Origin: a virus
Direction: 5' to 3' (one strand)
Length of the DNA stretch: 28,659 nucleotides
IMG/VR virus record: IMGVR_UViG_3300042946_000895
Coordinates: 1-28,659 of that record
Part shown: one piece after another, positions 17,494 to 24,450 of the stretch
How the letters are laid out: every line of letters starts with the position of its first letter
Position numbering within the stretch: the stretch's first letter is position 1
The notes under the pieces: generated by a model
Databases searched by the model: none
What the model saw: the letters and a program-made list of their open reading frames with translations, nothing else
What the model was told of the DNA's origin: nothing
Translations under genes and position numbers: made by a program

Positions 17494-17557
17494 CGGAGCG
17501 GAGGCTCATTCACTCACCTGGGTTCGCACACCATAGTGCAATTCGGGGCTAAGATTC
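17494..17557 (+). promoter_or_regulatory. GC-rich structured leader upstream of the capsid gene
   Basis: The 153-base gap between scaffold and capsid opens with a stretch that is visibly GC-richer than its AT-rich surroundings (roughly 58% by hand count over 17494-17562). Possible helices are GAGC/GCTC (17496-17499 with 17504-17507), GCAC/GTGC (17526-17529 with 17536-17539, extendable past a bulge) and GGGCT/AGCCC (17546-17550 with 17558-17562). The last shares its 3' arm with the terminator that follows. It matches no RNA family I can name. Confidence 0.5.
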
Positions 17558-17601
17558 AGCCCATTCAATTGAATTAATATTCTTTTGGATGGGCTTTTTT
17601 T
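17558..17601 (+). terminator. intrinsic terminator between scaffold and capsid genes
   Basis: AGCCCAT at 17558-17564 pairs with ATGGGCT at 17589-17595, extendable by two pairs including one G-U, and is followed by a run of seven T to 17601. The loop is about 20 bases and contains a self-complementary ATTCAATTGAAT. This lies 44 bases upstream of the capsid start codon, so it could attenuate or process transcripts entering that gene. Confidence 0.7.
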
Positions 17602-17644
17602 ATAACCCCAAAAAAACAAATTCTAATTTTTAAAAAACAAAAAA

Positions 17645-18667
17645 ATGGCTTTTACAGAAGGTTTATGTCAAAACCTGCAAGTCAATTTGAATGATGTTGC
17701 AGGTAGCAATGCGCCACAGCTAAAGCGTGACCGCGTTGGTTATTTGGATGCTGTTGTATCTCAAGAGAACACAGCTGGAGTTGAGCTTTTGCCAATTCCT
17801 ACAAACGGAAAGAAGCGTATGGTTCAAGTAAACTACGCTCAGCGTGGTATTGAAGATACAGTTTCTCTTACTTGTACTAACAACTGTACTGCTACTAACG
17901 AAGTTTCTCCAAAAGAGACTATCGTTGATGTAGACAATTGCATTGAGTCAGCTCTTCTTTTCAATGAAGATGAGATGCGTAAATTGTGCGAAGCAGATTC
18001 ACTTTGGGTTTCTCAAACCATCATGGGTCAGATGAACGCTTTGAGTGTTGCTTTGGACAAGCAAATGCTTGCTCTTCAAGCTACAAACTTCGGAAACTTT
18101 GCCGATGGCACTACTCTGAAGAGTGTAAAGTTGTTTGAAGACACTTCAAATGCTTCTCGTGCTATTGCAACTGCTCAGATTCGTCACCAGTACGATATGA
18201 CAGGTGCAAGTGGTGCTCCAATGATGATTGGTGGTGGTAACTTGGATTTGTTTGCTAAAGTGAATCAAATCGCTTGTTGCAACTCAACCACAGGTACTGA
18301 CCTCGCTCGTTGGACTGACTACATGTACTATCACGACCGTTTCGCTGAGTCTGTACTTGGAACTGGCAACTTCGCTGTTCTTGCTCCTGGTGCTGTTCAG
18401 TTGATTACTTGGAATCGTTATGCAGGTGATTACGCTAAGCGTAATGATGTGTTTGAACACGGTACTATCACCGACCCATTCACAGGTTTGACTTACGATT
18501 TGAAAGTACACTACGATGATTGCGCTGACCGTTGGACTATTAAGTTGCAGTTGCATTGGGCTATGTTCTTCTTGCCAACAAATGCGTTTGCAACAGGAGA
18601 TACCAATGAGGGTGTTAACTACACATTCAACTTTGAAGATTGCTCAACAATCGTAGGTTGCGACTAA
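17645..18667 (+). CDS. major capsid protein
   Basis: Predicted shell protein, 340 residues, of likely HK97 fold. It follows the scaffold, has an A-rich leader ending in aaaaaATG, and its codons look optimised compared with neighbours (many CGT, CTT, AAG), as expected for the most abundant protein. It has ten cysteines, including SLTCTNNCTAT, QIACCNST and a terminal TIVGCD, many for a cytoplasmically assembled shell. No sequence signature alone proves the family; the call rests on order (portal, scaffold, this gene), size and expression features. Confidence 0.75.
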   Translation: MAFTEGLCQNLQVNLNDVAGSNAPQLKRDRVGYLDAVVSQENTAGVELLPIPTNGKKRMVQVNYAQRGIEDTVSLTCTNNCTATNEVSPKETIVDVDNCIESALLFNEDEMRKLCEADSLWVSQTIMGQMNALSVALDKQMLALQATNFGNFADGTTLKSVKLFEDTSNASRAIATAQIRHQYDMTGASGAPMMIGGGNLDLFAKVNQIACCNSTTGTDLARWTDYMYYHDRFAESVLGTGNFAVLAPGAVQLITWNRYAGDYAKRNDVFEHGTITDPFTGLTYDLKVHYDDCADRWTIKLQLHWAMFFLPTNAFATGDTNEGVNYTFNFEDCSTIVGCD

Positions 18668-18703
18668 TAAAACCTTGTTAAACTCTAAAATAAATTAAAT
18701 AAA

Positions 18704-19249
18704 ATGGCACTTTGTCCTTCTACTTGCTCCGTTGCACTTCCCCAATCAATCACGGGTGGTTGCGGTATTACCATCCGTAATGGTGGTATATCTAAATTTG
18801 CTTTTATTAAGTGTGATTACATCTTTGCTGACCTTTCAAGCCGTGCTGAATGGGAAGCAGCTGTTGCCTCAGGTGACGTTGTTTTCTCAGGATTGCTTCT
18901 TGCTCAAAAGCCAAAGGGTAGCTTCACTAAGAAGCGTATCTCTTCTTGCGCTCCTGAGCAACTCGTTGGTAAAGAGAATCAGGTGACTTTCCAGGATTAT
19001 AATAGCGACCCTGAAGATTGTAAGGATGTAGACTTTTGGAACACAATCGTTACAAACTCTTCTTCTTACCGTTGGGGCTACTACACTTGTGATGGTTACT
19101 TCTATGGTATCGTTGATGAGTTCTCAATTGAAGTTGACCACGTAATTGAAGACAACTCAACTGGTAACATTTTCTTCGATGGAACTATCTCTTGGTTGGA
19201 TTTGAACATGCTTTGCGGTGTTGAAGTTGACCTTAATGGAGTTGGTTAA
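18704..19249 (+). CDS. putative major tail (tube) protein
   Basis: A 181-residue protein immediately after the capsid gene, with similar highly expressed codon use. It is beta-rich; the C-terminal part reads YRWGYYTCDGYFYGIVDEFS then an acidic loop and NIFFDGTISWLDL, which fits a tail-tube subunit fold. Eight cysteines are present, starting with CPSTC. An alternative is a capsid decoration protein. It is followed by an intrinsic terminator, so capsid plus this gene form one strongly expressed unit. Confidence 0.5.
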   Translation: MALCPSTCSVALPQSITGGCGITIRNGGISKFAFIKCDYIFADLSSRAEWEAAVASGDVVFSGLLLAQKPKGSFTKKRISSCAPEQLVGKENQVTFQDYNSDPEDCKDVDFWNTIVTNSSSYRWGYYTCDGYFYGIVDEFSIEVDHVIEDNSTGNIFFDGTISWLDLNMLCGVEVDLNGVG

Positions 19250-19273
19250 TAGTTATTGTTATTGGTTATGGTT

Positions 19274-19302
19274 AAAAGGGGAGTGTAACAGCTCCCTTTT
19301 TT
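19274..19302 (+). terminator. intrinsic terminator after the tail-tube-like gene
   Basis: AAAAGGGGAG pairs with CTCCCTTTTT around an eight-base loop (TGTAACAG); the core GGGAG/CTCCC is at 19279-19283 and 19292-19296. The run of T after the stem completes a typical rho-independent terminator. The next promoter element starts four bases later. Confidence 0.8.
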
Positions 19303-19305
19303 ATT

Positions 19306-19313
19306 TATCTTTG
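19306..19313 (+). promoter_or_regulatory. Bacteroidetes -7 promoter element
   Basis: TATCTTTG within ATTTATCTTTG, directly after the terminator and 17 bases before the ATG at 19331. The back-to-back terminator and promoter separate the highly expressed capsid unit from the following genes. No clear -33 TTTG is present. Confidence 0.6.
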
Positions 19314-19330
19314 AAGTAAAATAAATTGAG

Positions 19331-20143
19331 ATGGCTTTAACAATTCAAAACTGTTTTATTCCACAAGGTAGCGGAACAAACCAAACTTATGGCTTATCTT
19401 GTTGTAGTGCGAGTTGTTTAATTACAAATGATGGAAGTACACCTATTTTAATTGAAGATTTCATTGCGGTTTTCAATGGTAATTTTTCCATTCAAAACAT
19501 GGTTTTAAACTACCAGGGTTCTGAAGTTTTTGCTCCATTTCTTGTTTTGCCAAACACCTCATTTCAAGTTTCGTTTGATTATTGTGCAGGAGATGTTGGT
19601 TTGAGTGATACATTGACGATAGAAATATTGTCTGATGGAGTGGATATAACTGTATTCAACTTTGATTTTGAAGCAATTGATTTGACTACAAGTATTGATG
19701 TTACTTCAATTGATTTTGGAACGGTGAATGTAAATAGTGTAAATCAATTTCAAATAGGGATAAATAATCCAACAACTTGTTGTTACAACTATTTATTTAC
19801 TACTGATTGTTCTGACACAATTATTTCTCCTGAAGAAACACGAAAAATGTGTATTGGAGATACTGAAGTGATTACATTTACTTGGATTCCAACCACAGTA
19901 GGCACTTTAGAGTGTAGTCTCACTTTTATTGTTCCTATGGGTCAAGAATTAATTCTACCCGTAACGGGAACTGCCGTTGAACCGCCTCCATCAAGTGGTG
20001 GTCGCAATGAACAAAAGAATAAGGTAGACCAAACCACACGAGTTGAGGCTTGCTCTCCAAGAACTGCAAACAACAGATGTCAAACAGCACAATCAATGCA
20101 AAATGCCATCAGAACGAACGCAAGAAGATTTGGTAAACGATAA
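19331..20143 (+). CDS. Cys-rich ASH-like module protein, paralogous to fibre repeats
   Basis: A 270-residue protein whose first 215 residues repeat the module of the fibre: a CC-x3-C knot near residue 24, a sandwich ending in SFQVSFDYC, then a second sandwich with DFGTVNVNS and CIGDTEVITFTWIPTTVG, closing with PVTGTAVEPP. The last 45 residues are basic and Asn/Gln-rich, ending NARRFGKR, and may anchor it to the virion. Lying after capsid and tube genes it may be a decoration or tail-tube surface protein. Homology to the fibre module is seen directly; function is inferred. Confidence 0.6.
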   Translation: MALTIQNCFIPQGSGTNQTYGLSCCSASCLITNDGSTPILIEDFIAVFNGNFSIQNMVLNYQGSEVFAPFLVLPNTSFQVSFDYCAGDVGLSDTLTIEILSDGVDITVFNFDFEAIDLTTSIDVTSIDFGTVNVNSVNQFQIGINNPTTCCYNYLFTTDCSDTIISPEETRKMCIGDTEVITFTWIPTTVGTLECSLTFIVPMGQELILPVTGTAVEPPPSSGGRNEQKNKVDQTTRVEACSPRTANNRCQTAQSMQNAIRTNARRFGKR

Positions 20144-20154
20144 AAAACAACAAT

Positions 20155-20637
20155 ATGATTGACTTTGAAGAAAAATTAGACGGAGTAAATAGCGACATCA
20201 GCTTAGCCATCAAAAAACTTTGGCGCAATGTGTCTCCGCACACAATTCAGATACTTGCGGGTAAAAGCACAGAAGAACAAGTTAAACACTTGGTTTTGCA
20301 GGGCGGTAAATTGGATGAAGTAAACCAAGCAAGAGCATTGGCTAATCTTTTTCCACTTGACGCAAAAAGCAATCGCAAAATAGCCAAGCCAAAGTTCGCG
20401 GATTACCTAAAAAAGGGTGAAGGTGCTTTGTTTGTCATCCGTTCTGATGGATTCAGACGTAAAAATGAAAAGAAATTTCAAGTTGTTTTAGACTGGGTGC
20501 TTGAAGAAGTGCCAAGCGTATCTCTTGAAATAGTTGAAAATGAAAAATACGCTACTTTCTTTTTCTACATCAAAAAGAAGAAGGAGAAAGAAGAGGTGAT
20601 TCAAGAAATGCCTAAAGAAGAAACGCCAAATGAATGA
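20155..20637 (+). CDS. hypothetical protein upstream of endolysin
   Basis: A 160-residue protein I do not recognise. It has a helical N-terminal half (SLAIKKLWRNVSPHTIQILA, EEQVKHLVLQGGKLDEVNQA), a beta-containing centre, and a Lys/Glu-rich disordered tail ending PKEETPNE. It starts after an aaaaaacaacaat leader and overlaps the endolysin by eight bases, so it belongs to the same transcript. Its place after structural genes hints at a minor virion or assembly role. Confidence 0.55.
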   Translation: MIDFEEKLDGVNSDISLAIKKLWRNVSPHTIQILAGKSTEEQVKHLVLQGGKLDEVNQARALANLFPLDAKSNRKIAKPKFADYLKKGEGALFVIRSDGFRRKNEKKFQVVLDWVLEEVPSVSLEIVENEKYATFFFYIKKKKEKEEVIQEMPKEETPNE

Positions 20638-21139
20638 GCTTAAATACTTAATCATTCATTGCACGGCTACTCGTGAAGGGCAGAACATAACTGCCGACCA
20701 CATCAAGGCTTGGCATACAGCACCACCACCAGCTGGTCGTGGATGGAGTAAGGTTGGATATTCCGACCTTATTTTGCTTGATGGAGATAGGCATCAATTT
20801 GTGAAACATGATGGCGACAAGTTCGTAGATGCAAATGAGATAACCAACGGGGTAAAAGGCATGAACAAAGTTTCACGCCACGTTTGCTACGTTGGAGGAC
20901 TCGATTCAAGTGGTAAAAAAGCTAAAAACACGTTGTCAAACGAGCAGAGCCAAACACTTGAGTCAATTATTAGAGAAGTTATTGCATATAAACCTGATAT
21001 TTTGATTGGAGGACACAATCAATTTGATAATAAGGCTTGCCCATCTTTCTTTGTTCCTACCTATCTTAGAATGATAGGAATACCTGAAAAAAACATTTAC
21101 ACTAAAGACCCTTTCGGATATGCTACCAAGTTGTCTTGA
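20630..21139 (+). CDS. endolysin, N-acetylmuramoyl-L-alanine amidase (T7 lysozyme type)
   Basis: Cuts the amide bond between muramic acid and the stem peptide to break the cell wall at lysis; 169 residues. The family residues are all in place: zinc ligands H10 (LIIHCTAT), H129 and C137 (GGHNQFDNKACPSF), and the catalytic pair Y44 and K135, matching T7 lysozyme H17, Y46, H122, K128, C130 with identical C-terminal spacing. No signal peptide is present, so export depends on the holin encoded downstream. It overlaps the previous gene by eight bases and the next by twenty. Confidence 0.93.
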   Translation: MNELKYLIIHCTATREGQNITADHIKAWHTAPPPAGRGWSKVGYSDLILLDGDRHQFVKHDGDKFVDANEITNGVKGMNKVSRHVCYVGGLDSSGKKAKNTLSNEQSQTLESIIREVIAYKPDILIGGHNQFDNKACPSFFVPTYLRMIGIPEKNIYTKDPFGYATKLS

Positions 21140-22061
21140 TAATTTAATTGGCGTAAAATGCCTTTCCGTAAATCCCAAGAGTGGACTATGGATAAACGAC
21201 CTTGAAGGAATAAATATCCGCATGGCAGCAGATATTGCCGATAGCGGGTACATGAGTGGACTTCAACTGCTTGAAAAGAAGATTAATTTTGCCTCTGAAC
21301 TTGTTATGCAAGAACTTAGCGGCTTTTTACTTCCATATTTTAGAGTAAATAGTGCAATTGACGAGCTTTTAGTTGGTGATTTCAACTCAAACTACCTTGC
21401 TCCATATTCAGCTGACAGAGGCATTAAGGCTACGGTTAAGAATACACGTATGATGCGAATCTTTGTTGGTGAGGTTAAAATCCGCATCCAACAAGCCAAT
21501 ACAAGTTATTCTTTTCAGATTGTAGATGGATTTAACTCTACTTCCTTTCCTTTTACAACGGATGCAAATGGCGAGGCAAGTGTTTTCGCTAATTACATCT
21601 CATCTAATCGCGATATTTACATTCTGATGGATAACACATCCATCAATCCAGCTGATACAGATGTAAAATCAGGATGCAGCTGTTCTTCAAAGTCTTCTCA
21701 GTTTATGCTTGTAAACGGATGGAGCGGTTCAGGAGTTGGCAATAATTCTTATGGAATTAAAGCGCAATTGACTGCTGAATGTAAGATTGATGAGCTGATA
21801 TGTATCATATCTCAGCACTTACGCTTCCCGATTCTTTACAAGTCAGGACTTGAGATTGTAAAAGAAGCAAAGGCAACAGATAGACTTAATTCTGTTACTT
21901 TACTTGACAATGATAAAATAAACTTCCTCTACGAGGAGTTTAGTATGCAGTATGATAGACACATGAAGATTGTTGTAAATCAACTACCTGAGTTATTCAA
22001 GCGTATTGATGACATTTGTGTGATTTGCAACCAATCAAGATATATTTACGGAAACCCATAA
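21120..22061 (+). CDS. conserved-looking phage protein of unknown function
   Basis: A 313-residue protein overlapping the endolysin by 20 bases. It begins MLPSCLDNLIGVKCLS and continues SGLWINDLEGINI, IADSGYMSGLQLLEKKI; a beta-rich centre (IRIQQANTSYSFQIVDGFNS) and a Cys-rich turn (KSGCSCSSKS) follow, then a mixed C-terminal part with paired cysteines (CKIDELIC, CVICN). I recall similar proteins in Bacteroidetes phages but no function. It may be a connector or minor tail protein given the neck genes downstream. Confidence 0.6.
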   Translation: MLPSCLDNLIGVKCLSVNPKSGLWINDLEGINIRMAADIADSGYMSGLQLLEKKINFASELVMQELSGFLLPYFRVNSAIDELLVGDFNSNYLAPYSADRGIKATVKNTRMMRIFVGEVKIRIQQANTSYSFQIVDGFNSTSFPFTTDANGEASVFANYISSNRDIYILMDNTSINPADTDVKSGCSCSSKSSQFMLVNGWSGSGVGNNSYGIKAQLTAECKIDELICIISQHLRFPILYKSGLEIVKEAKATDRLNSVTLLDNDKINFLYEEFSMQYDRHMKIVVNQLPELFKRIDDICVICNQSRYIYGNP

Positions 22062-22072
22062 AAAATAAAAAT

Positions 22073-22171
22073 ATGAATAATACTAAAGCATGTGGTGCTT
22101 GTGGCAAGCCATCAAGACCAGCAACTCGACCATCATCAGCACGACCACGACCAACATCACGACCGAAATAG
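22073..22171 (+). CDS. 32-residue Pro/Arg-rich microprotein with CxxC
   Basis: A short ORF in the gap before the holin: a CGACGK half zinc knuckle (residues 7-12) followed by a tail of repeated S/T-R-P or A-R-P triplets, ending TSRPK. It starts 11 bases after the previous stop with an AT-rich leader (aaaaataaaaat). Such short CxxC plus basic-tail proteins are plausible nucleic-acid or ribosome binders, but no function is known to me. The DNA itself is a run of cga/cca triplets unlike its neighbours. Confidence 0.5.
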   Translation: MNNTKACGACGKPSRPATRPSSARPRPTSRPK

Positions 22172-22177
22172 AACTTT

Positions 22178-22717
22178 TTGAAACTCAAGTCGTATATTAA
22201 CTCCACGTTGCAGGGCGATATGAAATCCATTGCAATAGAAGTTTTATGCTTGAATTTCAAAAAACATGTTCTATTGATAACCGTTGTAGGTGGATTCTCA
22301 ATTGGTGCTTTCACAGGTTTTGTAGAAGACTGGATTTTCTCACCTGCGGCATCATTGTTTGCCTTGCTTGCGCTGATTGCCGCTGACCACGTTACAAGCC
22401 TTGTTGTGGCTTGGAAAAGGGATTCGGTTGACACAAGGAAGGCACTATCTATCTTTTGGAAGCTGTTATCACATATAGGATTGTTGATGTTTGCTAATAA
22501 TCTTGCTAAGGGAAGCGTATTTCTTGGCTGGCTCAATGAAGGTATCTTTGTGCCGATTGTCCTTGTTAATATGCTTTCTCTTATCAAGAATCTTTCATTG
22601 CTTGGATATATTAAGAGGGATTTTGCTACTTGGATTAACAAAAAAGTTGACACATATAAAAATGAGGACATATCTTCTTCTTCAAACGCTACCGATAGCA
22701 ATAGCGGTCTTTCTTAA
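22178..22717 (+). CDS. holin
   Basis: Predicted inner-membrane pore former that releases the endolysin. Up to 179 residues from the TTG at 22178, or 165 from the ATG at 22220; the segment between (KLKSYINSTLQGD) looks like natural protein, so the TTG start is credible. Membrane spans are near residues 31-50 (VLLITVVGGFSIGAFTGF), 56-76 (SPAASLFALLALIAADHV) and 115-140 (LGWLNEGIFVPIVLVNMLSLI). The AADHVTSLVVAWKRD segment resembles the DxxTG/AxxAxK region of Cph1-type holins. The tail is Ser/Asn-rich, and its last 56 bases overlap the spanin gene. Confidence 0.75.
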   Translation: MKLKSYINSTLQGDMKSIAIEVLCLNFKKHVLLITVVGGFSIGAFTGFVEDWIFSPAASLFALLALIAADHVTSLVVAWKRDSVDTRKALSIFWKLLSHIGLLMFANNLAKGSVFLGWLNEGIFVPIVLVNMLSLIKNLSLLGYIKRDFATWINKKVDTYKNEDISSSSNATDSNSGLS

Positions 22718-23108
22718 TTCTTGCATTACTGCTGAGAAATGTGCTGAACGCTATCCAGCACAAACAGAAATCAAGACATATTACAAAGACACTGTAATTG
22801 TTACACAAAGCCGAACCTTTGACACACTTGTTCAGTATAAGAGGCTCGACACCTTAATCATACACGACCATCAGACAGACATCAGGACTGAACTCATGTT
22901 CCTTCCTGGTGATTCTGTTTTTGTGGAAACCACTTGTCCTCCTGATACAGTCAGGGTTGAAAAAGTCCTTGAAATCATTAAGGAAAAAGCTATTGAGCAA
23001 GTTGATGAAACTAAAAATGCTATTCGTTGGATAGCAATCTTCTGTTTTGCCTTATTTTTAGCAATAGGTTCTATTGCATATCTAATCAAAACAATTAGAA
23101 AGAAATGA
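22662..23108 (+). CDS. unimolecular spanin (u-spanin)
   Basis: Predicted outer-membrane disruption protein for the last lysis step, 148 residues. The N-terminus is a lipoprotein signal (MRTYLLLQTLPIAIAVF then LNSC, lipidated Cys at 21) and the C-terminus is one membrane span (WIAIFCFALFLAIGSIAYLI) followed by IKTIRKK. The periplasmic middle is beta-like, then helical near the membrane. Lipobox plus C-terminal anchor is the topology of T1 gp11-type u-spanins. The start lies inside the holin gene, 56 bases before its stop, in another frame. A longer reading from 22491 lacks any signal peptide and was not used. Confidence 0.75.
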   Translation: MRTYLLLQTLPIAIAVFLNSCITAEKCAERYPAQTEIKTYYKDTVIVTQSRTFDTLVQYKRLDTLIIHDHQTDIRTELMFLPGDSVFVETTCPPDTVRVEKVLEIIKEKAIEQVDETKNAIRWIAIFCFALFLAIGSIAYLIKTIRKK

Positions 23109-23554
23109 CCATTCAACAAGCCATTGGGAAAATACAAAAGTTAGATAATTTGCTTTCAAAAGAAGCAAATAAAATTCTTTTTAGTCCAACAAAAGGTCTT
23201 GAAGGAATAATGAAGGAGCGTATTTTCTTAGAAGGTTTAAATTCAGACGAAAATCCTATTGGAATTGGATATTCTAAAAGATGGGGAAACGTTCGTACTA
23301 AAAAAGGTCTTCAAACTGATTTTGTTGACATGAAATTTAGTGGAAGACTTAGAAAAAGTATGACTACTAAAAGAGCTGATGAAAATACAAGTGTAATTGT
23401 TATTGATAACGATTTCGATTACAAGGAAAAGGCTTTAAAGCAAGAGGATTTGCGTGAATTTTATATTTTCAGACCAACTAATGATGAAGTAGATATTCTT
23501 GAAGTCTTTGTTGGTAAAGCATTAGCTATTCAAATTGAAAAAATATTTGTCTGA
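23105..23554 (+). CDS. head-tail joining / tail completion protein (gp10-like)
   Basis: A 149-residue neck protein candidate. The segment NPIGIGYSKRWGNVRTKKG followed by QTDFVDMKFSGRLRKSM matches the pattern G-x-P-I-G-x-Y-S ... R-x-x-x-G-x-Q-T-x-x-V-D-L-x-x-T-G-x-L-x-x-S-M that I associate with phage virion-morphogenesis or HK97 gp10-like proteins. It starts in an ATGA overlap with the spanin and shares one base with the next gene. Its position after lysis genes is unusual, since such genes normally follow the capsid. Confidence 0.6.
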   Translation: MTIQQAIGKIQKLDNLLSKEANKILFSPTKGLEGIMKERIFLEGLNSDENPIGIGYSKRWGNVRTKKGLQTDFVDMKFSGRLRKSMTTKRADENTSVIVIDNDFDYKEKALKQEDLREFYIFRPTNDEVDILEVFVGKALAIQIEKIFV

Positions 23555-24108
23555 TGAAAGAAGTAATACATTGTTTGGCAAAAGACCTTTTGTCGAAAAT
23601 TGACTTTAAAAAGGGCGTTGCCATTGCTCGTTTGGATGAAGAAGGACGAGTTCTTATCCAAGACGCAGGTGTAAACGAATATCGTTTTGCTGGACTGAAT
23701 GATTATGATGATAGTTACTTCTACATTCGCCACAGAACAACGGGGGAAATAACTTATGGTGATTCTTCTCAGAAAAAGTTTACGGGGATGCAAAACTTCT
23801 TCCGCGTAGAGTATCAAATGCGTATCGTTGCTTGCATGAAGAGCGTAGATGCTTATGAGCTTGAAAGCAGAATACGATTTGTGCTTATGAATGCTAATTT
23901 GCCTTCTTCATCTTCTTTTGCCAATGCAAGTGTAACGCCTGTTTCATCTCAGATAGATTCCATACAAGTATTGAGCGAGGAGTCAAAAGCCCCCAAGATT
24001 TTTGACAAAAACCTTATTTTTGTTGCTCACGACTTCAATGTAACGGCTGATGTGGATATGGCTCTTGATTTTTATTGCCAAAATCCGTGTTTCAATGCTG
24101 GTTGCTAA
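23554..24108 (+). CDS. putative tail terminator / neck protein
   Basis: A 184-residue protein starting in a TGATG overlap. An N-terminal helix (EVIHCLAKDLLSKI) and a beta-rich remainder with YQMRIVACMKSVDAYELE and a late KNLIFVAHDFNVTADVDM strand pair fit small tail-terminator proteins that cap the tube. The order completion protein then terminator is the common one in siphoviruses. It ends CQNPCFNAGC, continuing the Cys-rich trend. The fold cannot be proved by eye. Confidence 0.45.
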   Translation: MKEVIHCLAKDLLSKIDFKKGVAIARLDEEGRVLIQDAGVNEYRFAGLNDYDDSYFYIRHRTTGEITYGDSSQKKFTGMQNFFRVEYQMRIVACMKSVDAYELESRIRFVLMNANLPSSSSFANASVTPVSSQIDSIQVLSEESKAPKIFDKNLIFVAHDFNVTADVDMALDFYCQNPCFNAGC

Positions 24109-24109
24109 T

Positions 24110-24117
24110 TATATTTG
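24110..24117 (+). promoter_or_regulatory. Bacteroidetes -7 promoter element
   Basis: TATATTTG within AATTATATTTG, the same 11 bases as at the 16409 promoter. It lies right after the stop at 24108 and 17 bases before the ATG at 24135. No strict TTTG -33 box is found at the expected distance. Confidence 0.55.
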
Positions 24118-24134
24118 TTTCAAATACTAAGGAA

Positions 24135-24449
24135 ATGAACTGCGGATGCTCTAAACATTTAGGTTGTTTTACTGCTAATCAAACTATTGATTTTGGCTTT
24201 CAAGCACCTTGTCCAGGTGATTATGTTTTTGAAATTTGGTCTGCAAACGGAACATATACAGAGATAGTAGTTGAATTTGAAGCTGATGACTACGTCACTT
24301 TGCCGATGACATTCAATGAGAATGCTACAACTACAATCAAAATCAGAACTCCCGAATGTGTGAAAGACAGCATGCCTACTTTTTATTATTTTATGACAAG
24401 TGATGGTGCTTGCTCTTGGACAGTAGAAGGAATCCCACCAATTTGCTAA
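24135..24449 (+). CDS. small Cys-rich beta protein (unknown)
   Basis: A 104-residue protein starting MNCGCSKHLGC. The frame is open upstream into the previous gene, but the promoter at 24110 and the drop in coding quality point to the ATG at 24135. The rest is a beta sandwich (YVFEIWSANGTYTEIVVEFE, DDYVTLPMTFNENATTTIKI) with more cysteines, ending EGIPPIC. It resembles a single small Ig-like or jelly-roll domain and could decorate head or tail. No family is recognised. Confidence 0.6.
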   Translation: MNCGCSKHLGCFTANQTIDFGFQAPCPGDYVFEIWSANGTYTEIVVEFEADDYVTLPMTFNENATTTIKIRTPECVKDSMPTFYYFMTSDGACSWTVEGIPPIC

Positions 24450-24450
24450 T

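Noticed and set aside
17520-17545. GGTTCG string in the capsid leader as part of a tRNA
   Set aside because: No T stem or acceptor pairing can be built around it; it fits a hairpin leader better.
22491-22661. Longer start for the spanin frame
   Set aside because: The extra 57 residues are out-of-frame holin sequence; only the ATG at 22662 yields a lipoprotein signal.
24075-24134. Upstream extension of the small Cys-rich gene inside the preceding gene
   Set aside because: It overlaps the end of the neck gene, and the promoter box at 24110 would lie inside it. The ATG at 24135 gives a clean protein start.
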